Below, in pieces: positions 10,732 to 19,645 of a DNA stretch of 37,700 bases. The notes under the pieces were generated by a model. It was not told the origin of the DNA, searched no databases, and saw nothing but the letters and a program-made list of their open reading frames with translations. Where the stretch lies: assembly GCA_028688475.1 (NCBI GenBank), contig JAQTYB010000013.1, forward strand, positions 1 through 37,700. Reading direction: 5' to 3'. The DNA is from Elusimicrobiales bacterium (GTDB taxonomy: Bacteria > Elusimicrobiota > Elusimicrobia > Elusimicrobiales > Elusimicrobiaceae). The position numbers and the translations under genes were made by a program. The first letter of the stretch is position 1. Every line of letters starts with the position of its first letter.

Positions 10732-11286
10732 TTATTGGCCGGAACGCTGTATCTCCACGCCCGGTTCAAGCGAAACTTTGGCGGTTCCTATTCCTTTGAT
10801 TTGCAGCACACGGACTGTTCCCGCGCCGTCCTCGAAAAACAGCAAAGCCGCGCCCGCGCCGGAAGGAGCGACTCCTTTTAACGCGCCGAAAGCGGAGGGC
10901 ACCGCTTGGTCAAGCGTGATAAACGGAGGGAACTGCCGCTCGCCCTGAACGGACTCGTCAGAACCACCGTCGGCTTCTTCCATGCCCGCGCCATCCCCGC
11001 CGCCGGACACATCCGGCTCGTCGGAAACGGCATCCGGTATCACGCCCACGCCGTCTTGCCAGGGTTCGCCGTTTCCGGTTTCCGGCGCGGCGGCTTTGGC
11101 CGGAGCCCTGCCCGCCGCCGCAGCGGTGCTGTCCGAGACGCCGTTGTTGTCGCTTACGACGACTATGCCGCCCGAATCGGCGGCGGTTTTAGCCGCCGGC
11201 GCGGCGGAGCGGTTTTTGCCCTGCTGGGCCGCGCAAAACGGCGGGAACAACGCAAGCGCGACGAAACTGAAAATTAATTTTTTCAT
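10732..11286 (-). CDS. Secreted protein of unknown function, low-complexity linker
   Basis: I do not recognise a family. The 184-residue product has a clear signal peptide ('MKKLIFSFVALALF', likely cleavage near 'FCAA'), so it should be exported to the periplasm or beyond. Residues about 25-120 are a disordered-looking stretch rich in Ala, Gly, Asp, Glu and Ser. The last 65 residues ('PFITLDQAVPSAFGALKG' to 'KVSLEPGVEIQRSGQ') look like a small folded beta-rich domain. I chose the ATG at 11286, which has GAGGTG before it; an in-frame ATG at 11304 overlaps the upstream stop but would spoil the signal peptide. It lies 10 bases after the hydrolase gene, so the two are probably co-expressed. MITE copy 2 follows its stop directly. 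Confidence 0.8.
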   Translation of the reverse strand: MKKLIFSFVALALFPPFCAAQQGKNRSAAPAAKTAADSGGIVVVSDNNGVSDSTAAAAGRAPAKAAAPETGNGEPWQDGVGVIPDAVSDEPDVSGGGDGAGMEEADGGSDESVQGERQFPPFITLDQAVPSAFGALKGVAPSGAGAALLFFEDGAGTVRVLQIKGIGTAKVSLEPGVEIQRSGQ

Positions 11287-11296
11287 AAACCGCACC

Positions 11297-12139
11297 TCAC
11301 TCATTCTCCTTCAAAAACGCCGCAAGCGCCTTGACATAAACGGCGTTAGACACGGACCAGCCGTCGTTATGCCCGCCGGCCAGCTCGGCGAAAGTTTTCG
11401 GAGCGTTGGCGGCGTCATACACGCGCCGGCCCATCCCGAAAGGCACCAGTTCGTCCTGGCGGCTGTGCAGCACCAGCAGCGGGCAATGCACACTGGATAT
11501 TTTACTTAATGTGTCGTACTTCTGGCTGAGCATAAGCTTCAACGGCAGCCAGGGGAAAAATATGCGGCCCATTTCCAAAGCGGAGGTGAACGGGCTTTCC
11601 AGTATCAGCGCGCCGGGTTTGCGCCTTGCGGCAAGCTCTGCCGCCACTGCGGTGCCGAGCGACTCGCCGTAAACAACTGTTCCGGCGGGTTTGAGCTCGC
11701 GCAGCGCCCAGTCGAACGCGGACTGCGCGTCCAGATAAAGCCCGCGCTCGGAGGGTTTCCCGCCGCTATGGCCGTAACCCCGGTAACTCACCAGCAAAAC
11801 TCCGCAGCCGAGCGAATTGAGCAGCTGCCCTTTCGCCGCGCGGTCGCCGATATTGCCGCCGTTGCCGTGCAGGAAAATAACAAGCGGCGCGTCCGGCTTG
11901 CGAGGCTGCGCAAGCCAAAGCTGGAGCTTCACCCCGTCCTGCGATTTGATGAAAACCTCGCGCCACGGCGCCGGAACAGCCCGCATGGCGCGGTCAGGAT
12001 GATAGAGGTTAAGGTCCTCGAACCAGCGCATCCCCAACCACGCACCGGCCGCCAGGAACACGAGGATCAGGATGCACCTGGCTCCGCGTCCGGCGGCGGA
12101 ATCATTCCCCGGCTTTGAACCAGTTCTTTGATTTGGCAT
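11297..12139 (-). CDS. Membrane-anchored alpha/beta hydrolase (BEM46/ABHD13-like)
   Basis: The 280-residue product has one N-terminal membrane helix (about 21-37), then an alpha/beta hydrolase fold. The oxyanion segment is 'FLHGNGGNIGDR' (89-100), the nucleophile elbow 'GESLG' gives S160, the acid is D229 in 'HSRQDELVP', and the histidine is H257 in 'GGHNDGW', so the triad is complete. Relatives are serine esterases, thioesterases or peptidases of largely unknown substrate. The active domain probably faces the periplasm, but topology is inferred. The start at 12139 overlaps the amidase gene by 38 bases; no good in-frame alternative keeps the membrane helix. Context beside a cell-wall amidase hints at an envelope role, not more. 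Confidence 0.88.
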   Translation of the reverse strand: MPNQRTGSKPGNDSAAGRGARCILILVFLAAGAWLGMRWFEDLNLYHPDRAMRAVPAPWREVFIKSQDGVKLQLWLAQPRKPDAPLVIFLHGNGGNIGDRAAKGQLLNSLGCGVLLVSYRGYGHSGGKPSERGLYLDAQSAFDWALRELKPAGTVVYGESLGTAVAAELAARRKPGALILESPFTSALEMGRIFFPWLPLKLMLSQKYDTLSKISSVHCPLLVLHSRQDELVPFGMGRRVYDAANAPKTFAELAGGHNDGWSVSNAVYVKALAAFLKENE

Positions 12140-13706
12140 AGGACAGCACGCCCTCGAACACGCCCTGCGCGATTTTCCTGCGGACGGATTCCTTGTTGAG
12201 CGCAGACGCCTCTTTGGGGTTGGTCATAAAACCGGTTTCGATGAGCACGGCGGGGGCGTAGGTGCCGCGCAGCACGTAGAACGGCGCCTGATTGACGCCG
12301 CGGTTTTTTATGGAAACGCGTCTGTCGAGTTTCTCGGCTATGAAGCCGGCGAGTATGGCGCTTTCGTTCATGTACTCGTTGCGCGCGAGGGAATGCAGCA
12401 GCAGCCCCTCGGGCGGGACGGCATTGTCCTCTTCAAGGCCGCGCACCGAGTTTTCAAACGCGGCCACTTCCTTGGCCCACGGGTCCTTGGCGTTTTCGGA
12501 CATGAAATAGACCTCGAACCCCGTTTCCGCCCTGCGCCGGTTGGCGTTGGCGTGTATGGAGATGAACATGTCCGCGTTGAGGCGGTTGGCGGCGGCGCTG
12601 CGCTCGTCAAGCGGGATGAAACAGTCGCTGTCGCGCGTCATCACCACCTGGAAACGCTCGTCGTCCCTGAAAAGCGAGGCCAGCTCTTTGGCTATGGCGA
12701 GGTTGATGTTTTTTTCCTTGAGCCCCTTGCGGCTGTTGCAGCCGGGGTCCTTGCCGCCGTGCCCGGCGTCTATGACTATTATTTTTTTGCGGCCCGTCGC
12801 CCTGACTATGGTGTCGGGGATGTTCAGGTGCTGCTGTATGGTGGCGGCGGATTCAAGCTCCGCCTCCCTGGTCCGGCGGACCGGCGGGGGCGCCAGTTGC
12901 GCGGAAGTCTCCCGCCCGGCGGCAACCGGAGGATTCTGCCTGGCCTTGATAACCTTGCTCACTTCGACGGTAAGGACGCCGCCGCCGTCGCGCGAGGTGT
13001 TCCACTGCACGTCGGCGTCCGAGAGGTTGAGCGCTATCTTGACGCCCGCGCCCTCCCTGCTCACCGAAACCGAGTCTATCACGCCGTCGTTGAGACCCAC
13101 GGTCTCGTAGGTCTGCGCGGCGGCGTTGGGGATGATGAGGTCTATCCTCGTCGGCGAGCTCTGCACCGTGGTGTACTCGTTGACGCCGCGCAGCTCGAAG
13201 GAGACCGTCGTCTTGGCGCCGTAGGAGTAATAATCCATTTCCCCCACTTGGTAGCGGCGGTCCACATCCAGCGAGTTCGCGGTTTCGTTGTACGAGACGG
13301 AGCGGTCTATCCCGGCGCCGAACTCGTCGGCGGTGAAAAACTCCGCCGGCGCGAACGGCCTGCCGCCGCGCGGCTGCAGCGCCGCCGGCAGCGCGACGAG
13401 TTTGGAACCGTAGCGCGCCTCGCGCGCGGAGCCGCGCATGCAGGCTTTGAAGCCCTTGAACCGGACCTCCAGCCTGCCGCCCGAAAACGAGGCCGAGCCG
13501 CCCAGCAGCCTGGCGGTTTCGAGCGCGTCGAGATACACCCTGTCCCTGGCGCGCAAGATTTGCACCGCGCCCTTGTAGCCGCCGTCCACGACGACCTGCA
13601 GTTGGTCGTATTCCGGCGCGGCGGCGGAACGCGCGCGCGCCGGCGCGGCGGACAGCGCGCACGCCAGCAGCAACGCGGCGGAGCGGAACAGTCCGGCTGG
13701 CGTCAT
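12102..13706 (-). CDS. N-acetylmuramoyl-L-alanine amidase with N-terminal AMIN-like region
   Basis: This periplasmic zinc enzyme cuts the bond between MurNAc and the stem peptide of peptidoglycan. The 534-residue product has a signal peptide (1-25), a beta-rich region (about 35-140) resembling copper-amine-oxidase-N or wall-binding domains, an AMIN-like domain (about 165-250), and an Amidase_3 domain (about 306-530). Metal and catalytic residues are in place: H316 in 'DAGHGG', E331, H385 in 'SIHAN', and E490 in 'LIETGFMTN'. A segment between 400 and 450 is where AmiB/AmiC-type enzymes carry a regulatory helix. The ATG at 13706 overlaps the rng stop as ATGA; longer in-frame starts lack the signal peptide. 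A role in daughter-cell separation is likely; the exact Ami class is not settled. Confidence 0.94.
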   Translation of the reverse strand: MTPAGLFRSAALLLACALSAAPARARSAAAPEYDQLQVVVDGGYKGAVQILRARDRVYLDALETARLLGGSASFSGGRLEVRFKGFKACMRGSAREARYGSKLVALPAALQPRGGRPFAPAEFFTADEFGAGIDRSVSYNETANSLDVDRRYQVGEMDYYSYGAKTTVSFELRGVNEYTTVQSSPTRIDLIIPNAAAQTYETVGLNDGVIDSVSVSREGAGVKIALNLSDADVQWNTSRDGGGVLTVEVSKVIKARQNPPVAAGRETSAQLAPPPVRRTREAELESAATIQQHLNIPDTIVRATGRKKIIVIDAGHGGKDPGCNSRKGLKEKNINLAIAKELASLFRDDERFQVVMTRDSDCFIPLDERSAAANRLNADMFISIHANANRRRAETGFEVYFMSENAKDPWAKEVAAFENSVRGLEEDNAVPPEGLLLHSLARNEYMNESAILAGFIAEKLDRRVSIKNRGVNQAPFYVLRGTYAPAVLIETGFMTNPKEASALNKESVRRKIAQGVFEGVLSYAKSKNWFKAGE

Positions 13707-15160
13707 TCCAGTATTATCCTGTAGTCTTCCCATGTGAGCTGCGGGTCGGATTGTATTTTCATGGCGCGGTGGATATTGCGCTCTATCGCTTCCTGCTTTT
13801 GCTTCAACGCCTCGGCCAGCATCGGATGCAGCACCACCCGCAGATTGCCGCCCGGCCTGCCCAGCGTGAGGTTGCAGATTTCGCGTTGCATCTTTATGCG
13901 CATGCTCTCCGACGAAAGCACGCGCCCCGAGCCGCGGCATTCGGGACATTCCTCGGTAAGCAAAGAAACCGTGCTTTCGCGCTTGCGCTCGCGCGTCATC
14001 TCCACGAGGCCCAGCCGCGTTATCGGCAGTATGCGTATCTTGGCGCGGTCGCGCTTGACCGCGCGGGCCAGCGCCTCGACCACGCGGTGGCGGTTGGAGG
14101 CTTTTTTCATGTCTATGAAGTCAATCACTATGATGCCGCCGATATTGCGCAGGCGCAGCTGGTGCGCCACTTCCGCCGCCGCCTCGATGTTGGTCTGAGT
14201 GACGGTCTCCTCCTGCGATTTGCTGCCGGTGAATTTGCCGGTGTTGACGTCTATGGCGCAAAGCGATTCCGCCTCCTGGATGATGATGGTGCCGCCGTTG
14301 GGCAGCTCCAGCTTTATCTTGCGGATTTTCTCTATCTCCTGCTCCACGCCGAAGGCGGTGAAGACCGGCGTCTTGGCGTTGTAGAGGCGGACGCGCTCCT
14401 TCATTTCGGGGGAAATCTTGCCGACGAACTCCACCACTTTCTCGTAATCCTCGCGCTTGTCGAGCAGGTAGATGTCCACATCCTCAGAGAGGATGTCGCG
14501 CGCCACCTGGAGCACGAGGTCCATGTCGTTATGCAGCAGGCTGGGCGGGCGCGACGACTCGAAGCGTTTCCTGACGGAATCCCACTGCCGGTTGAGGTAC
14601 TTCACCTCCTTTTCCAGCTCGTCCTCGGCGGCGTCCTCGGCCTCGGTGCGGACTATGCAGCCCATGTCGGCGAGATGAGAGGCGGCGAGGCGGGCCATTA
14701 TGTCGGTCAGGCGCTTGCGCTTGTCCCCCTCCTCGATATTTTTGGAGATGCCGACGAATTTCTGGAACGGCGTCAGCACCAGGTAGCGCCCCGGCAGCGT
14801 GACGTCCATGGTGACTTTCATGCCCTTGGTGCCTATGGCGTCTTTAACCACCTGCACCATTATCTCCTGGCCTTTTTTTAGAAGCCGGTCTATCGGCTCG
14901 CGGTCGCCGCCCAGCACGTCGGAGATGTACAGGTAGGCGTTCTTCTCGTAGCCGATGTTGACGAACGCGCTCGATATGCCGGGCAGCACGTTCTCCACCA
15001 CGGCTTTGTAGATATTGCCGACGATGTTGAGCGTGCCGCGCCGCTCCCACAGCAGCTCGGAAAGCCGGTCGTCTTCGAGTATGGCGATTCTCGTCTCCTC
15101 AAACGACGTGTTGGCCAGTATTTCTATCTTGGCGGGTCTTCCGCCGGATTGTCTTTTCAT
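13703..15160 (-). CDS. rng: Ribonuclease G/E family endoribonuclease
   Basis: The enzyme cuts single-stranded AU-rich RNA and matures rRNA and mRNA 5' ends. The 485-residue product has an S1 RNA-binding domain (about 40-125), the DNase I-like catalytic part with D304 ('AIDVNTGKF') and D347 ('VIDFIDM'), and the zinc-link cysteines C405 and C408 in 'CPECRGSG'. It ends without the long disordered scaffold tail of RNase E, so it is of RNase G length. The start ATG at 15160 has AGAGG about 11 bases upstream. Location next to rodA, mrdA and a DUF2344 gene matches a widespread neighbourhood that in other bacteria continues to rplU and rpmA, which are absent here. Confidence 0.96.
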   Translation of the reverse strand: MKRQSGGRPAKIEILANTSFEETRIAILEDDRLSELLWERRGTLNIVGNIYKAVVENVLPGISSAFVNIGYEKNAYLYISDVLGGDREPIDRLLKKGQEIMVQVVKDAIGTKGMKVTMDVTLPGRYLVLTPFQKFVGISKNIEEGDKRKRLTDIMARLAASHLADMGCIVRTEAEDAAEDELEKEVKYLNRQWDSVRKRFESSRPPSLLHNDMDLVLQVARDILSEDVDIYLLDKREDYEKVVEFVGKISPEMKERVRLYNAKTPVFTAFGVEQEIEKIRKIKLELPNGGTIIIQEAESLCAIDVNTGKFTGSKSQEETVTQTNIEAAAEVAHQLRLRNIGGIIVIDFIDMKKASNRHRVVEALARAVKRDRAKIRILPITRLGLVEMTRERKRESTVSLLTEECPECRGSGRVLSSESMRIKMQREICNLTLGRPGGNLRVVLHPMLAEALKQKQEAIERNIHRAMKIQSDPQLTWEDYRIILE

Positions 15161-15185
15161 TTCGTGTAAACCTCTTTGTTCAAGT

Positions 15186-15917
15186 TCAGGGAACGCTGAG
15201 CGCGCCTGACGCGCTCTCCCAGTAAAGCTGTTTCCTCAGTATTTTCCAGCCGGACGCCTCCGCGCCGGCGGCGCCGGCGCCGAAACACTCGCACAACACC
15301 CTTTCCGGCTTGACGGTGCGCCCGGGACCGAAACGCAGCGCCAACTCCAGCGCGTCCGGCCCCTCAAAGCGCATGGCAATGATGAGCGGGCGCACGTCTA
15401 TGGTCTGCGTCCGGCCATCCTGCCTTTTTTTCACCACCGGTATTTCCTTTCGCGCCAGAAACGACTCCAGCGCGGACTGAGCGCCCGGCCCGAAAACGCC
15501 GGCCACGCGGTATTCCGCGGCGTTGACAAGCGATTCCAGCGACGGAAAATGCACCGGAATTTTTTTGAGCCCCAGCACGGAGAAACCGCCGCCGCACGCG
15601 GCGGAAAGCTTCGCGTAAGCTTCCTTTTCGGCAACGGGAGAGGCGAGATAAAGGTCCGCGTATTCCGCGTCGCTTTCATACCCCACCGACACCGCCGGCC
15701 CGAAAGCCATTTTGGGCCGCGCCGCCTTGCCGCGCCCCGCCGCGCACTCCAGCCCCGAAGCCGCGGCGATGGAGCGCAGCGCGTGAATCTGCTCCAGTTG
15801 CGTCATCGCCGCCGCCGGACCGCGCCGCGCAAAACGCACGCGCAGTCTGGCAGCGCAGCCAGCGGACGCAACGCCGGAAGCGGCGGCATTGATTGTTTCG
15901 AGCATAACAGGCGCCAT
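15186..15917 (-). CDS. DUF2344 (TIGR03936) radical SAM-linked protein
   Basis: The 243-residue product matches the family usually found fused to, or directly after, a B12-binding radical SAM protein (TIGR03960). Diagnostic parts are 'RLRVRFARRGPAAAMTQLEQ' near the N-terminus and 'PKMAFGPAVSVGYESDAEYA' at about 95-115. The molecular function is not established; the family has been linked by gene neighbourhood to rng and ribosomal genes. Here no radical SAM gene is adjacent: rodA lies 1 base upstream and rng 25 bases downstream. I chose the ATG at 15917, one base past the rodA stop; an ATG at 15905 would remove four residues. Family assignment is good, function open. Confidence 0.85.
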   Translation of the reverse strand: MAPVMLETINAAASGVASAGCAARLRVRFARRGPAAAMTQLEQIHALRSIAAASGLECAAGRGKAARPKMAFGPAVSVGYESDAEYADLYLASPVAEKEAYAKLSAACGGGFSVLGLKKIPVHFPSLESLVNAAEYRVAGVFGPGAQSALESFLARKEIPVVKKRQDGRTQTIDVRPLIIAMRFEGPDALELALRFGPGRTVKPERVLCECFGAGAAGAEASGWKILRKQLYWESASGALSVP

Positions 15918-15918
15918 A

Positions 15919-17268
15919 CTACACCAGCGCCATCCTCCTTGCGTAAATGGATTCCACGATTCCCAGCGCCCACAGCGAGGCCACGACGTTGGAGCCGCCG
16001 TATGACACCAGCGGCAGCGGAATGCCCGCAACCGGTATGAGCCCCACCAGCATTCCGAAATTTATCATCATATACACCAGAAACATGGTGAAAACCCCGC
16101 AGCAGACGAGGTAGCCGTACTGCCCCTGCGCGGTGTCCGCCGCGCCCAGTATCCGCATCAGCATAAGCAGATACAGCAGCAGCACCCCCGCCGTGCCTAA
16201 AAATCCCATCTCCTCGCCCACGACCGCCAGCACGAAATCGGTATGCCGCTCGGGCACAAAGCCCAGCCGCGCCTGCGTGCCCGAAAACACTCCCTTGCCC
16301 AGAAATCCGCCGGAGCCCATGCCGATTTGCGCCTGCAGCAGGTTGTAGCCCGCGCCCTTCGGGTCGGCGGCGGGCATCAAAAACACCTCGAAACGCTTGC
16401 GCTGGTATTCCTTCATCTGTCCCTGCGCCCAGACCGCGGTCGCAAATCCCAGTATCACCACTAGCGCGCCGCCGAGGAAATATACCGGCGGCAGATAGGC
16501 GCGGAACTGCTTTGACAGCCAGTAAAAAAACCACGCCAGCGCCGCCACCGCCGCGCAAAAGCCTAACGCAGGCAGCCCGAACGCACGCAGCGAGTAAAAA
16601 GCCTGCAGGATATCGCTGGCTTCCAGCCAGTCGGGATGCAGCGAAAGCATCGTCCACAAAACCGGCAGCAGCCCCGCGATGAAGCCGAATCCCAGCAGCA
16701 CCAGAAGGTGGAACAGCCGCGCGCCGGAGCAATAGAGCATCCCGATTATCACCGGGAAAGTCAGCGCGACGCCGGAAAAATCCGGCTGCTTCATCAGCAG
16801 ATAGAAAAACGGCGCCGCCAGCGCCATGCCTTTTAGCAGCATGGCCGGCTCGTGCACGCGGCTGGAGTTGCGGTCCAGGAAATTTGCGAAGACCAATATC
16901 AGCGCCACGCGGCACAACTCGGAGGGCTGCACCGAGAAAAACGGCAGGTGGAACCACGATTTGGAGCCCCTGTCCGTAACGCCGAGAAAAAGCACCGCGG
17001 CGAGCGCCAGCAGTATCACCCCGTAGAGAATTTTCCACTGGTCCTGATAAAGCTGGTAGTTCAGACTCCAGCCGAACAGAAAGAACAACGCCGCCAGCGG
17101 CAGCGCCAGGAAATGCGTGCGGATGATATGCCCGTAAGCCGGCAGCGCCACGGTGGCGGACATGATAGCAAGCGTGCCGGCGGCCAGTATGGCCGCCACC
17201 GCCCCGAGCAACACCCAGTCCATCTTGCTTTTGCGCAGTCCCCTGCCTGAGGTATCAAACATTATCAT
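15919..17268 (-). CDS. rodA: RodA, SEDS peptidoglycan glycosyltransferase
   Basis: This polytopic inner-membrane protein polymerises lipid II into glycan strands for side-wall growth, working with PBP2. The 449-residue product is hydrophobic throughout with about ten helices. It has the SEDS signature near the C-terminus, 'GIPLPLVSYGGSN' (about 418-430), and the 'FVPERHTDFVLAVVGEE' segment before it. It is longer than E. coli RodA (370), the extra length lying mostly in the central loops and helices. Its ATG overlaps the mrdA stop (ATGA). An ATG two codons later is possible. Adjacent mrdA strongly favours RodA over FtsW. Confidence 0.96.
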   Translation of the reverse strand: MIMFDTSGRGLRKSKMDWVLLGAVAAILAAGTLAIMSATVALPAYGHIIRTHFLALPLAALFFLFGWSLNYQLYQDQWKILYGVILLALAAVLFLGVTDRGSKSWFHLPFFSVQPSELCRVALILVFANFLDRNSSRVHEPAMLLKGMALAAPFFYLLMKQPDFSGVALTFPVIIGMLYCSGARLFHLLVLLGFGFIAGLLPVLWTMLSLHPDWLEASDILQAFYSLRAFGLPALGFCAAVAALAWFFYWLSKQFRAYLPPVYFLGGALVVILGFATAVWAQGQMKEYQRKRFEVFLMPAADPKGAGYNLLQAQIGMGSGGFLGKGVFSGTQARLGFVPERHTDFVLAVVGEEMGFLGTAGVLLLYLLMLMRILGAADTAQGQYGYLVCCGVFTMFLVYMMINFGMLVGLIPVAGIPLPLVSYGGSNVVASLWALGIVESIYARRMALV

Positions 17269-19154
17269 TGTGCGCTGTCTCCCGTTGTTTGTACAGCCGC
17301 AGCTTCCGGCTCCGGCGCGGTGTTTGAAACAGTCTTTTCCGGGACGGCGGATTTTTTCTCAGCCGCCGGTTTTACGGGCGCGCCGGTTTTCACGTCCCAG
17401 CGCAGCGCGGCGGCGATGACATCCCGCGCGATAGGCGTTGCGGCGGAAGCGCCATGCTGTCCGTGCTGCACCAGCACAGCCACCGCCACTTCCGGTTTCC
17501 GTCCCGGCACCTGCGCATAAGCCACGAACCAGGCGTTGTCGCCGCCCTGCGGGTTTTGCGCCGTGCCGGTTTTGCCGTAAATTTCCAGACCTTTTATCTT
17601 GGACTGCACGCCGGTGCCTTCATCAACGACGTTTTTGAGCGCCTCGCGCAAAAGCCGCCAGCTTTCCGGCTTGAGTTTGACGGTGCCCAGCAGTTCGTCA
17701 TTGCTTCGTGAAATTTCGCGCCCGTACGGGTCGGTTATCCTGTCAACATACCGGGGCCGCCAGAAAATTCCGCCGTTGGCAACCGCGGCGATTACCTGCG
17801 CCATTTGTATTGGCGTGACCAGCAGCTCGCCCTGCCCTATCGAAAGATTGAGCGTGTCCCCGATAAACCAGTAGCTTTTGAGATTGCCGCGCCTGGACGG
17901 GCCGAAGATGTAGCCTTCCTTCTCGCCGACCATAGGCACGCCGGTTTTCATGCCCAGGCGGAATTCGCGTTCATACTGTTCGATAAGCGCGGGTCCGACT
18001 TTTAGCCCGGCGTTGTAAAAATAAACGTCGCAGGAGTTGGTTATGGCCTTGAGAAAGTTCACCTTGCCGTGGCCTTTTTTATCCCAGCACTTGAAAACGC
18101 GGTTGCCGGTATTGTAGTAGCCGGGACAGAAATAGGTGTCTTTCGGCGAGATAAGCCCCGACTCCAGTATGGCGGAGGCGGTTATTATCTTGAAAACGGA
18201 GCCCGGCGCGTAAAGCCCTTGTATGGCGAGATTGTATTCCGGCAGCACCTTCAGCGGAGCGGCGGCGGCGCGCGTGTCGCTGTACACCACGAACATGTTG
18301 GGGTCGAAATCCGGCGACGAAGCCAGCGCCAGCAGCGCGCCGTTTTGCGGATTAATCGCCACCACCGCGCCTTTTTGCGTCAGCGAATTTTTGAGCCCTT
18401 CCTCGGCGGCTTTCTGCGCCTGAAAATCCAGCGTCAGGCGCACGTCCGAACCGGAAATCCAGGGCTCGCTTTGCAGCACGCGGTGCAGCTTGCCGCGGTA
18501 ATCCACTTCCAGATAAAGCCCGCCGTCGCGGCCCTTGAGCTTCGACTCGAACCGCTTCTCGATGCCGCTGCGGCCTATCTTGGATTCCACGCGGTAAGCG
18601 CCTTCCTTGCGCAGCGCGGGCCATTCTTTGGCGTCTATGCGGCCCATGTAGCCGATGAGATGGCTGGCGAAATGGCCGAAGGGATAGTAGCGTTTCGTCT
18701 CCACCACCAGGTCCACGCCGGGGTAAAGCGTTTTCAGCTCCGAGAAGGCGAACATCGAACGGGTTGACAGGTTCTCCGCCAGCCGCGCCGGCGTGCCGTT
18801 ATCGAAAGACCGCTGCAGCGCGGCCAGCAAATCGTCATCGTCCATGCCCAGCCGCGAGGCAAAGTCCTTCGCCAAACGCTTGAGGTATTCAGGGTCCTTG
18901 AACCTGCCGGGTAGATAGATGAGGCTGAAGGAAGGCTCGTTGGCGGCGAGGGCCACATTGTCGCGCGTCACAATCCTGCCGCGCGGCGCGTTCTGATGGA
19001 TTATCAGCGTACGGTTTTTCTCGGCGGCCCGCCTGTAGTAGTCATGGCGCAGCAGTTGTATGTCCACCAGCCGGAAGCCGATGACGGAACAAACAACGTA
19101 TGCCAGCAGCCGCAGTTGCTCAAGCCTTTCGCGGGGAACCTTGATTTGTGCCAT
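17265..19154 (-). CDS. mrdA: Penicillin-binding protein 2, elongation transpeptidase
   Basis: This class B penicillin-binding protein cross-links peptidoglycan in the rod complex. The 629-residue product has an N-terminal membrane helix (about 15-35), a dimerisation or pedestal domain starting with 'NAPRGRIVTRD' (55-65), and a transpeptidase domain with S319-x-x-K322 in 'YAPGSVFK', the second motif S374-C-D in 'TNSCDVYFY', and K528-T-G in 'YGKTGTAQN'. The tail after about 600 is Ala/Glu/Lys-rich. It begins 5 bases after the mreD stop with no clear ribosome-binding site, so translational coupling is likely, and it overlaps rodA by 4 bases. Confidence 0.97.
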   Translation of the reverse strand: MAQIKVPRERLEQLRLLAYVVCSVIGFRLVDIQLLRHDYYRRAAEKNRTLIIHQNAPRGRIVTRDNVALAANEPSFSLIYLPGRFKDPEYLKRLAKDFASRLGMDDDDLLAALQRSFDNGTPARLAENLSTRSMFAFSELKTLYPGVDLVVETKRYYPFGHFASHLIGYMGRIDAKEWPALRKEGAYRVESKIGRSGIEKRFESKLKGRDGGLYLEVDYRGKLHRVLQSEPWISGSDVRLTLDFQAQKAAEEGLKNSLTQKGAVVAINPQNGALLALASSPDFDPNMFVVYSDTRAAAAPLKVLPEYNLAIQGLYAPGSVFKIITASAILESGLISPKDTYFCPGYYNTGNRVFKCWDKKGHGKVNFLKAITNSCDVYFYNAGLKVGPALIEQYEREFRLGMKTGVPMVGEKEGYIFGPSRRGNLKSYWFIGDTLNLSIGQGELLVTPIQMAQVIAAVANGGIFWRPRYVDRITDPYGREISRSNDELLGTVKLKPESWRLLREALKNVVDEGTGVQSKIKGLEIYGKTGTAQNPQGGDNAWFVAYAQVPGRKPEVAVAVLVQHGQHGASAATPIARDVIAAALRWDVKTGAPVKPAAEKKSAVPEKTVSNTAPEPEAAAVQTTGDSAQ

Positions 19155-19159
19155 TTACA

Positions 19160-19645
19160 TCAGGGCCGTTTGCCGCCGTCCAGCGAAAGCATTCCCGCCG
19201 CTATGAACAAAAAGGGCGTGACTATCGCTGTAAATAACGGCATCAAAATCGAATAGGCCCATCCCCTCCAAATTAATTTGCCGGTGAAAACCAGCCCGAT
19301 AACACCGTACTCCAGACCCACCAGCACGGTGAGCGCAAACGCAAGCGCCATCTGCGCGGCAGCGCCGGCAAAATCCATTCGCCATTTGAAAAACCATATT
19401 ATATAGGCGCACACCGTGAAAGCCAGCGAGTAACCGCCGAACAATCCCGCGGACATGAAGTCAAGGTAAAGCCCGCAGAAAAAAGCGAACGAGTGCCCGG
19501 CCAGCGGCCCGCCGAGCGTGGCCACGGCCACGGCGGCGGCAAGCAGCAGGGAAGGGCTCGCCCCGGCGATTGAAAGATGCGTGCCCACCCACCAGTGCGC
19601 GGTAACGCAGGCCAAATAAAAAACGACAAGCCGCAGCGCCGTCAT
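19160..19645 (-). CDS. mreD: Rod shape-determining protein MreD
   Basis: This small inner-membrane protein of the elongation complex bridges MreC with the SEDS/PBP machinery. The 161-residue product has five or six membrane helices and normal MreD length. The central 'FCGLYLDFMSAGLFGGYSL' matches the family's Y/G-rich helix-loop containing a conserved Asp. Identity rests on this pattern and on its place between mreC and mrdA. The ATG overlaps the mreC stop as ATGA. MreD proteins diverge quickly, so context carries much of the weight. Confidence 0.92.
   Translation of the reverse strand: MTALRLVVFYLACVTAHWWVGTHLSIAGASPSLLLAAAVAVATLGGPLAGHSFAFFCGLYLDFMSAGLFGGYSLAFTVCAYIIWFFKWRMDFAGAAAQMALAFALTVLVGLEYGVIGLVFTGKLIWRGWAYSILMPLFTAIVTPFLFIAAGMLSLDGGKRP

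Noticed and set aside
12393..13724. A 443-codon open frame on the + strand opposite the amidase gene
   Set aside because: It mirrors the GC-rich amidase gene on the other strand, has a composition rich in Arg, Gly and Ala with no recognisable domain, and has no neighbouring ribosome-binding site. The - strand gene has all catalytic residues.
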